From Porticoccaceae bacterium (lineage in GTDB: Bacteria; Pseudomonadota; Gammaproteobacteria; Pseudomonadales; Porticoccaceae), in assembly GCA_003491845.1 (NCBI GenBank), contig DNBN01000169.1, positions 2,652 through 12,922 of the forward strand: a DNA stretch of 10,271 nt, written 5' to 3'. A program made the position numbers and the translations under genes. Under the pieces are notes generated by a model that ran no database searches, was not told where the DNA came from, and worked only from the letters and a program-made list of their open reading frames with translations. Every line of letters begins with the position of its first letter. Position 1 is the stretch's first letter. Below are positions 4,757 to 10,271 of this stretch, piece after piece.

Positions 4757-7108
4757 TCAATAATCGTATCGCACAGTGGCACCAACGGTTTTTGGCGCTG
4801 CCAGGAAGTACAGGGTATTACCGGAGTAGATCTGGGGGCTCGTCGTTGACGTCGCATAGTCATCACCGGTCAGGTTTTTACCCCAGATCGATAGATTCCA
4901 GTTATCATTGCGCCAGCCAATTTTTGCATTAAGGAGCTTGCGGTCATTAAAGTCCTTAGCCTCAAGATTCTTCGAGTTCATTGCACTGGTTGCGTGCTCG
5001 TCCATATACATATAGTCACCGCGCAAATACAAGGTGCCATCAGCTACCGGGAACACCAATGTCGCAGCAAGGTTAGCGGTGTAATCTGCCGTATAGGCAA
5101 GCTTATCACCCTCTCTATCGCCACCAGTGATTTCGTATTTATCCATGTACAACAAACCGGCCGACAAGGTTAAGTTGGGCAAAGGCAATGCATCAATGTG
5201 CAGATCCAGACCAGAGACTTCTACCTCACCCTCATTACCTACGATGGTTCCAGGACCATTGGGGTTCGCCTGCTGGATCTGGAAGTCATCAATTTTTGTC
5301 AAGAAAGCGGCGGCATTCGCACGCAGGCGTGAATCCAGCAGAGTGGATTTCAAGCCCAACTCGTAACTCTGCGTTGTTTCATCATCAAACTCGCGCTGAT
5401 CTACCGTTCCGTTAACGCCGTTGAAATTACCGGACTTGCTACCCGTAGACACGCTAGCGTAAACCATACTTTTTTCATCAATGTCATAGGCAGCTTTGAG
5501 CAACCAGTCAACATTGTTACTGGAGCGATCCAGTTTGGCATCAATAGGTGTGTTGGATAAGTCGACAAAGGTGTTTCCTATTGCTCGAGCAAGCGCTCCG
5601 GCTAATGGCCTTAGCGGTGGAGGGGCTGGAGGAGTCGGATTGGCGACTAGCGAACTAAGCCCTCCAGCTGTGGTGAAATTCTCAGTCAGCAGTGCAGCCT
5701 CTCGCTCTTCTTCGGTCCAGCGCATACCGGCGGTCAGATTCCAGCGCTCGCTAAGATTCCAGGTGGCCTGACCAAACAGCGCCAAGGTATCGTTGTCCCA
5801 AACACTTTGCCCCGTAATGCTATCTCCAGGCTGCACATAAGCGGATCCTATTGTCGGAACAAATCCCGCCAAGGCAGGATTAATGCCCATAATAAGTGGA
5901 CGGAGGAAGACCTCACCCAAAACCGAACCAATATCATCGCCATAGGTGAACGCATCCCCCGCTTCGCCCCGCTGTGTGGTTTGCTGATAGTAGAACAGAC
6001 CTAGCTGATACTCGATGTTTTCGCCAACCGTAGAATCCAGGCGAAACTCTTGAGAAATACTGTCTCCCGAGAAGTTCTGGCTGCCACTAAGAATATCCAG
6101 TTGAGACGCATCAAGCTCGGATTCTTGAGTATAACTGTAGTCATTCCAGGCCGTGATGGAGCTGATTTCGCCCCAACCAAGGTCATACTCAACCTTGAGG
6201 GACAGTGTATCGGATTTCAGATTGAATTCTGTGTCGTAGTCATTTGCCACTTCATAATCGAAAGGATCATTTAGTCCCTGAGGCAATCCCTGTGTGGCCA
6301 ATTCAGCCTGGACTTGCTCACTCAATACCACTTCGGGCGCACAGCAGGTAGTGTCACGCTCCACATGAGAACCACTTAGCATCAGGCTCAGATTTTCTGA
6401 AGGCTCCCACAACAACTTACCTTGAATGTTCCAGTCATCGGCATCATTAAGGTCATTGCCGGCCGTATTCTCTATATAACCATCGTGCTGATGGATATTA
6501 CCCGACAGGCGGTAGGCAACCGTATCGCTCAGAGGGGCTGAAGCGGACACGGTGACTCGGCGCATATCGTAATCACCCAATGAGGTCTCTATATAACCTT
6601 CAAATTCCTCGAGATTGGGCCCCTTGGTGGTGACACTGATGGCTCCGGCATTGGTGTTCTTGCCGTACAAGGTACCCTGTGGCCCCTGTAACACTTCGAT
6701 ACGTTCAATATCGGCGAGATCCGACATCCCCAGGCCAGAGCGGCCGAGGAATACACCGTCGACAAACATTCCCACCGAAGGCTCCAGCGCGGGATCATTT
6801 TGTGCAGTACCAATGCCGCGAATAGCGAATCGGCTATTAAAAGGGGTATTATTACTCGTCACATGCAGGCTAGGCGTCATCACGGCCAGATCATTGGCGT
6901 TATTCATGCCTGCCTCCTGAATATCATCCGCGGAAAATGCCTGGACCGCTATCGGAACATCCTGCAGGTTCTCGGACTTCTTCTGGGCGGTAACGACGAT
7001 TTCTTCCAAGGCAAAATCCTGAGCGATAGCACCGGCACCATAAATGGCTAAAGCCAGGGCGGACACGAGTGGTGCGACCATTAAATTACAGCTCGATTTT
7101 TGCTTCAT
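4757..7108 (-). CDS. TonB-dependent outer-membrane receptor
   Basis: ATG 7108 is chosen because GGAG lies eight bases upstream and a signal peptide then starts at once (cleavage near AIA-Q at 29-30), giving 783 residues. A longer frame from 7153 adds 15 residues that do not fit an export signal. The TonB box is EEIVVTA at 35-41. The plug domain (about 50-163) contains RGIG, VFVDGV-like MFVDGV and VLQGPQGTLYGKNTNAGAISV. The rest is a 22-stranded barrel in the usual pattern, ending KTVGATVRYDY. It should import a bulky ligand using TonB-ExbBD energy. Odd points are an adjacent Cys255-Cys256 pair in an early loop and a proline-rich run (491-501) in a predicted extracellular loop. It sits back to back with a hydrolase-sulfatase operon and shares its promoter box, so the ligand is probably a sulfated or esterified organic compound rather than an iron chelate (inference). 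Confidence 0.95.
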   Translation of the reverse strand: MKQKSSCNLMVAPLVSALALAIYGAGAIAQDFALEEIVVTAQKKSENLQDVPIAVQAFSADDIQEAGMNNANDLAVMTPSLHVTSNNTPFNSRFAIRGIGTAQNDPALEPSVGMFVDGVFLGRSGLGMSDLADIERIEVLQGPQGTLYGKNTNAGAISVTTKGPNLEEFEGYIETSLGDYDMRRVTVSASAPLSDTVAYRLSGNIHQHDGYIENTAGNDLNDADDWNIQGKLLWEPSENLSLMLSGSHVERDTTCCAPEVVLSEQVQAELATQGLPQGLNDPFDYEVANDYDTEFNLKSDTLSLKVEYDLGWGEISSITAWNDYSYTQESELDASQLDILSGSQNFSGDSISQEFRLDSTVGENIEYQLGLFYYQQTTQRGEAGDAFTYGDDIGSVLGEVFLRPLIMGINPALAGFVPTIGSAYVQPGDSITGQSVWDNDTLALFGQATWNLSERWNLTAGMRWTEEEREAALLTENFTTAGGLSSLVANPTPPAPPPLRPLAGALARAIGNTFVDLSNTPIDAKLDRSSNNVDWLLKAAYDIDEKSMVYASVSTGSKSGNFNGVNGTVDQREFDDETTQSYELGLKSTLLDSRLRANAAAFLTKIDDFQIQQANPNGPGTIVGNEGEVEVSGLDLHIDALPLPNLTLSAGLLYMDKYEITGGDREGDKLAYTADYTANLAATLVFPVADGTLYLRGDYMYMDEHATSAMNSKNLEAKDFNDRKLLNAKIGWRNDNWNLSIWGKNLTGDDYATSTTSPQIYSGNTLYFLAAPKTVGATVRYDY

Positions 7109-7266
7109 GATTAGGTCTCCAAATTTATTATTGTGTGTTCTTGAGTGACTCATAATTCAAGTACGGCTGTTTTCAGTAAAGCTTGTGAATTACGTAAAAC
7201 TATCAATACTGTTTTTTGCTGTTGATACAAAGCCAACAAAGAAATATTTATCTCTCCCCGCGCTCG

Positions 7267-7308
7267 AGTATAGCGAGGCGCCTGATGACACAAATATCAT
7301 ATTCGGAC
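7267..7308 (-). promoter_or_regulatory. Promoter of the TonB-receptor gene with a 17-bp activator-like box
   Basis: On the minus strand the box GTCCGAATATGATATTT (7308-7292) matches the consensus at 14 of 17 positions; only the last three bases differ. Nineteen bases later is TATACT (7272-7267), five of six matches to a -10. No -35 hexamer is visible at the right spacing; the box end fills that place. It shares the 12-mer TATCATATTCGG (opposite strand) exactly with the ADC promoter. Confidence 0.6.
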
Positions 7309-7320
7309 GAAATTCTAGAT

Positions 7321-7336
7321 CGTTTACCAGTAAACG
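7321..7336. promoter_or_regulatory. 16-bp palindrome, candidate operator
   Basis: CGTTTAC and GTAAACG flank a central CA, giving perfect 7-bp arms. It lies between the two 17-bp boxes, twelve bases from the receptor-facing one. Its inner ten bases, TTACCAGTAA, recur in reverse orientation at 3492-3501 in the other divergent spacer. It is likely a dimeric regulator site. Confidence 0.5.
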
Positions 7337-7390
7337 GAGTCGTGCATATATCTTCACATTGACCAAGCACAGACTGACCACTCTCCTAAA

Positions 7391-7432
7391 GTCCTAAAAT
7401 GATACTCGCTATCTTGAAGTAAGCCTTATAGT
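7391..7432 (+). promoter_or_regulatory. Promoter of the hydrolase-DUF4345-sulfatase operon with a 17-bp activator-like box
   Basis: The box GTCCTAAAATGATACTC (7391-7407) matches the consensus at 14 of 17 positions and points towards the hydrolase gene. Nineteen bases later is TATAGT (7427-7432), five of six to a -10 and identical to that of the ADC promoter. The leader would be about 140 bases and includes GGTCAGTGACC (7487-7497) and a nested inverted repeat starting at 7451. Confidence 0.55.
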
Positions 7433-7450
7433 AAGCGCAGTAAAAATCCT

Positions 7451-7497
7451 TGACCTCAACGAACGACATATCTGTTGAAGCATAAAGGTCAGTGACC
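7451..7497 (+). promoter_or_regulatory. Nested inverted repeats in the hydrolase-operon leader
   Basis: TGACC-TCAAC (7451-7460) can pair with GTTGA (7474-7478) and GGTCA (7487-7491), giving an interrupted stem. The second arm is also part of the 11-bp palindrome GGTCAGTGACC (7487-7497), so two alternative pairings are possible. This could be an operator or a leader RNA structure; the evidence is only base pairing. Confidence 0.3.
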
Positions 7498-7580
7498 GAG
7501 GAAAATCCATAGCGCCCACCATAGACGTCACTTACGACTTAACCTACAAAAACCCCACGAACTGGAGTTCCCTTAAAACC

Positions 7581-8585
7581 ATGGACATTTCCTTGTGGCC
7601 CCTTCTGCTTTTGATGCTATTTCTGTTATTAACACTGCATTGTTACCGCCAACACTGGGCCAAACGGGACCTGCCACAAACCGATACCTGTAAATTTTCG
7701 GGGCAGCTGATGAAGGTTAAAAAGACCTACATTGGCTATCGGTCTGCCCACGCTAGTTGCCATCGCACCATAATCTGTTTTCCAGGCTTCATGGAAGACA
7801 TACGCTATTTTCAGGAACTGTATAAGGACGACGATGTAGAACTTATTTTAGTGAATAATGCCAACTATCACTGCCCTTTTCTGGGAGCAAAAGATACTGT
7901 TGATGTCACTGAATTGGCGTGGCCCGAAAACCCCTACCAATTAGGGACAATCGAATACGATGCCTTCTATGTGGGTTTGGTACTGGAGCACCTTGCTATG
8001 GGCAGCAACATTACTCTGCACGGGCACTCCCGCGGTGGTGCCGTTGTTTTGGAAACCGGCCGGCAATACCCGAAATTAACAAACTCGATAACACGCTCTG
8101 TGAGCGCGATATTGGAAGCACCCGTGTTGCCCCAAGCGCGCACGGCAGGCAAAGGCTCAGATGCTCTTCCGCACGGATTGGCCTGCTATTTTTTACCCCT
8201 TCTACTAGGGTGGCTACGCAACAGCAGTGAAGAACGCCGTATCAAACGAATAATGGTGGGCCCGGTCACACCGTTAAAACACCAGCTTTTACTCAGTGTT
8301 GCCAACAATCCACGTACTTACGCCACTTGCGTCACTAACCTGCGCTCTATTATTGCTTGGCAGCGCACAACACCGATTGAAGCCTATAACAACTTCTCAG
8401 CGTTGACCGTAATCATGGGCGAGCACGACCATGTGCTATGCAATCACAGCATGCTGGCGAGCACAGAAAAGGGACAAGCAGTGAATAAAGGCGTGTCCAT
8501 CGTAAAAACCGAGCGCACAAACCATTTTATTAGTCTTGAACGACCTGAAGTGATGCGAGCTTATTATTCTCAAATAACAAGTTAA
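7581..8585 (+). CDS. Membrane-anchored alpha/beta hydrolase
   Basis: The product has 334 residues. Residues 5-20 form an N-terminal hydrophobic anchor. The alpha/beta-hydrolase fold follows: an oxyanion-type FPGF at 67-70, the nucleophile elbow GHSRGG with Ser150, an acid in MGEHDHVL (Asp283) and His315 in TNHFISLE, so a complete Ser-Asp-His triad is visible. A lid-like region (about 175-245) is basic and partly hydrophobic. It probably hydrolyses an ester, thioester or lactone at the membrane. The side cannot be fixed, although the basic residues after the anchor (RQHWAKR) suggest a cytoplasmic body. ATG 7581 is the only sensible start; GGAG lies 13 bases upstream, which is long, so translation may be modest. 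It is the first gene of an operon with DUF4345 and sulfatase, spaced by 17 and 16 bases. Confidence 0.88.
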   Translation: MDISLWPLLLLMLFLLLTLHCYRQHWAKRDLPQTDTCKFSGQLMKVKKTYIGYRSAHASCHRTIICFPGFMEDIRYFQELYKDDDVELILVNNANYHCPFLGAKDTVDVTELAWPENPYQLGTIEYDAFYVGLVLEHLAMGSNITLHGHSRGGAVVLETGRQYPKLTNSITRSVSAILEAPVLPQARTAGKGSDALPHGLACYFLPLLLGWLRNSSEERRIKRIMVGPVTPLKHQLLLSVANNPRTYATCVTNLRSIIAWQRTTPIEAYNNFSALTVIMGEHDHVLCNHSMLASTEKGQAVNKGVSIVKTERTNHFISLERPEVMRAYYSQITS

Positions 8586-8602
8586 ATAATTAGAACACCA
8601 GT

Positions 8603-9025
8603 ATGCGATACTTTTTAAAATATATACCCCCGCTGCCAGGCATTATTTTTTTGTTTTTAGGTTTTTACTGGTTGACCGATCCTGGAGCCGCAGCACAATT
8701 ATCAGGCATGACGCTGTTGGATGGTATAGGCCGCAGCGGTCAGATTGGCTATATGACGGCATACTTTATGGGAGGGTGTATCATGGTTTTTGTCGGCGTC
8801 ATTACCAAACAACCTATGTTACTGCAGGCCGCCGCAATGATCATCGCACTGACTGTAGTGTTTCGTGTAATCCCATGGCTGTTTCACGACGTCGAACTCG
8901 CGACACAACTAACAGTTACAGAAATTATTTTCACTACCACATTGCTCTTTAGAGTATCCAGAATGCCTCGAAATATCGTAAATGACAATAAATCAGAGCA
9001 GGCACAACAACCTGCTGAACTATAA
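8603..9025 (+). CDS. DUF4345-like four-helix inner-membrane protein
   Basis: The product has 140 residues with four predicted membrane helices (about 7-24, 48-68, 73-90 and 98-115) and a short polar, Gln-rich tail. LTDPGAAAQLSGMTLLDGIGRSGQIG at 24-49 resembles the conserved loop of DUF4345 proteins, a family with no assigned function. It starts 17 bases after the hydrolase stop, with only a weak ribosome site, and lies 16 bases before the sulfatase gene. The three are surely one operon. Its place between two likely substrate-processing enzymes suggests a helper in the membrane, but nothing in the sequence shows a transport or catalytic role. Confidence 0.75.
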   Translation: MRYFLKYIPPLPGIIFLFLGFYWLTDPGAAAQLSGMTLLDGIGRSGQIGYMTAYFMGGCIMVFVGVITKQPMLLQAAAMIIALTVVFRVIPWLFHDVELATQLTVTEIIFTTTLLFRVSRMPRNIVNDNKSEQAQQPAEL

Positions 9026-9041
9026 GAAACAGGATTCATCA

Positions 9042-10271
9042 ATGGGTACCAATCACTTTTCAGTAATCGCTGTTAGACGAACCATCACGTTAAGCGGTCT
9101 GCTTCTGGGCGCCCTCATAAATTTTTCCAACCACGCCGCTGCAGAAGCCGGTATTGATGAAAGACCCAATATAGTGGTTATCCTTGCCGATGATTTAGGC
9201 TACTCGGACATAGGTTCCTATGGCAGTGAAATTAGCACGCCCAACTTAGATCAATTGGCACGGGACGGGCTGCGCTTCAGTAATTTTCATACGACGGCTA
9301 GCTGCGCCCCGACTCGCGCCATGTTGTTAACCGGCGTCGATAGCCACCGTACAGGTGTGGCAAATATCAAAGAAGCGCTAACACCAGAACAGGCTCACTC
9401 GCCGTTTTATCGTGGTTCACTCAATCACAATGTCGTCACGGTTGCCACCCTGTTGAGAGATGCCGGATACAATACCTCTATGGCCGGAAAGTGGCACCTG
9501 GGGTATGAAAATGAATCATTGCTACCGATAAACCGTGGCTTTGAGAAAACGATCACCATGCCTTTTTCTGGAGGCGACAACTGGACTCAGCAATCTTACG
9601 TTCCACACTATGAAAAAACGCTATGGTTTGAAAACGGTAAAGAAATTACCGTGCCTGAAGACTTTTATTCTTCTAAATTCATCGTCGATAAAACCATTGA
9701 GCAGCTAGAAAATAATCTGCACACGAATGAAAAGGACAGAAAACCCTTTTTTTCTTACGTATCCTTTCAAGCAGTACACATACCGATACAAGCCCCTAAA
9801 GCATTCACTGAAAAATATATTGGAAGCTATAAAGATGGCTGGCATGTTCTGCGTAAAAATCGCCAAAAAGCCGTTAAAAATCTGGGGCTTTTACCCGCTA
9901 GCGCCCCCATGAAGCGCATGCCATCAACGACCGACTGGGATGAACTATCAGAAGAAGAAAAACGTTTCAATGATAAGCGAATGGCCGTATACGCTGGCAT
10001 GGTCGATGCCATGGATCATCATATTGGCCGTCTCATACAATACCTAAAAGACTCAGGCCAATACGACAACACCATCATTATGTTCACCTCCGATAACGGC
10101 CCGGCAGCAGCTGAAGTGCCCCCGCTTTGGTTTAAAATGCTAGGCTACAATAATGACTACAACACACTGGGCGAGCGTTATAGTTACAACACACTTGGAA
10201 TCAGTTTCGGCAGCGCGGCAGCTTCACCTTTAGGTCACTATAAATTCCATTCTGGCGAAGGCGGCATGCGC
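9042..10271 (+). CDS. Secreted arylsulfatase-type sulfatase (family S1), partial (C-terminus beyond the right edge)
   Basis: An open frame from ATG 9042, with AGGA seven bases upstream, gives 410 residues before the edge. A signal peptide (about 1-34, ending HAAA) sends it to the periplasm or outside. The sulfatase signature CAPTR (88-92) is present, and Cys88 should become formylglycine. The other active-site residues can be matched to Pseudomonas AtsA: Asp50-Asp51 (metal), Arg92, Lys150 and His152 in AGKWHLG, His246 in QAVHIP, Asp351-Asn352 in TSDNGP, and Lys401 in HYKFHSGEGGMR. It hydrolyses a sulfate ester, releasing inorganic sulfate. The AtsA-like layout fits aryl or alkyl sulfates as well as sugar sulfates, so the substrate is open. 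Activation needs a formylglycine-generating enzyme not seen here. It is the third gene of the hydrolase operon. Confidence 0.95.
   Translation, partial: MGTNHFSVIAVRRTITLSGLLLGALINFSNHAAAEAGIDERPNIVVILADDLGYSDIGSYGSEISTPNLDQLARDGLRFSNFHTTASCAPTRAMLLTGVDSHRTGVANIKEALTPEQAHSPFYRGSLNHNVVTVATLLRDAGYNTSMAGKWHLGYENESLLPINRGFEKTITMPFSGGDNWTQQSYVPHYEKTLWFENGKEITVPEDFYSSKFIVDKTIEQLENNLHTNEKDRKPFFSYVSFQAVHIPIQAPKAFTEKYIGSYKDGWHVLRKNRQKAVKNLGLLPASAPMKRMPSTTDWDELSEEEKRFNDKRMAVYAGMVDAMDHHIGRLIQYLKDSGQYDNTIIMFTSDNGPAAAEVPPLWFKMLGYNNDYNTLGERYSYNTLGISFGSAAASPLGHYKFHSGEGGMR

Larger units (their letters stand above)
7109..7580. other. Divergent regulatory region between TonB receptor and hydrolase operon
   Basis: This 472-base region has no credible gene; its short frames lack ribosome sites and protein-like composition. 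It contains two convergently read 17-bp boxes with their -10 elements (7267-7308 and 7391-7432). A 16-bp palindrome lies between them (7321-7336). Five TGACC/GGTCA motifs lie between 7360 and 7497. A TATCAA/TTGATA inverted repeat (7201-7227) falls in the receptor leader. Both presumed leaders are long, about 140-150 bases. Confidence 0.7.

Noticed and set aside
6922..6935. TATCATCCGCGGAA, similar to the reverse of the box, inside the TonB-receptor gene
   Set aside because: It encodes conserved plug-domain residues (FSADDI) and lacks a -10 at the right spacing, so the likeness is probably chance.
7185..7397. Small frames on both strands in the receptor-hydrolase spacer
   Set aside because: No ribosome sites, no protein-like composition, and they cross promoter elements that explain the sequence better.
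9727..10012. Short frames on both strands inside the sulfatase gene
   Set aside because: The sulfatase frame is continuous through this stretch and carries active-site residues on both sides.
1..10271. CRISPR arrays, tRNA or rRNA genes, insertion sequences, phage or integration sites
   Set aside because: No regular direct repeats, RNA gene signatures, transposase or integrase frames, or terminal inverted repeats were seen.

Overview
The window reads as a chromosomal segment of a marine-type, aerobic, heterotrophic gammaproteobacterium. This placement is inferred from protein style: a large TonB-dependent receptor with an EEIVVTA box, a secreted Cys-type sulfatase, an acetoacetate-decarboxylase-like protein paired with an SDR, and a HupE/UreJ protein next to an anchored parvulin. 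The Cellvibrionales/Spongiibacterales area is a plausible but unproven home. Coding density is high. I saw no tRNA, rRNA, CRISPR array or insertion sequence.

Left part (1-2228, minus strand): a three-gene run transcribed leftward. It encodes a secreted DUF2147-like protein, a membrane-anchored parvulin-type prolyl isomerase, and a HupE/UreJ_2-family membrane protein cut by the window edge. The last two overlap by one base (TAATG). This looks like an envelope or metal-permease cassette unrelated to the rest.

Middle and right part (2376-10271): two divergent gene pairs. The first is an acetoacetate decarboxylase-like protein (minus) against a classical SDR (plus). The second is a TonB-dependent receptor (minus) against an operon of alpha/beta hydrolase, DUF4345 membrane protein and sulfatase (plus, sulfatase cut by the right edge). 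The SDR and receptor genes converge on a 276-base spacer holding a probable terminator and several inverted repeats.

The main discovery is a shared promoter architecture. Each of the four divergent transcription units starts with a copy of a 17-bp box, consensus GTCCGAATATGATACCC. It points towards its gene and is followed after 19 or 20 bases by a -10-like hexamer (TATAGT, TAACAT, TATACT, TATAGT). The box takes the place of the -35 element, as expected for a class II activator site. I infer one undescribed regulon of at least six genes under a single activator encoded outside the window. A second element, TTACCAGTAA, occurs once in each divergent spacer.

A working model is import of a sulfated and/or esterified small molecule by the receptor, desulfation by the sulfatase, ester cleavage by the alpha/beta hydrolase, alcohol oxidation by the SDR, and processing of a keto-acid or related carbonyl compound by the ADC-like protein. 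The substrate cannot be told from the sequence.
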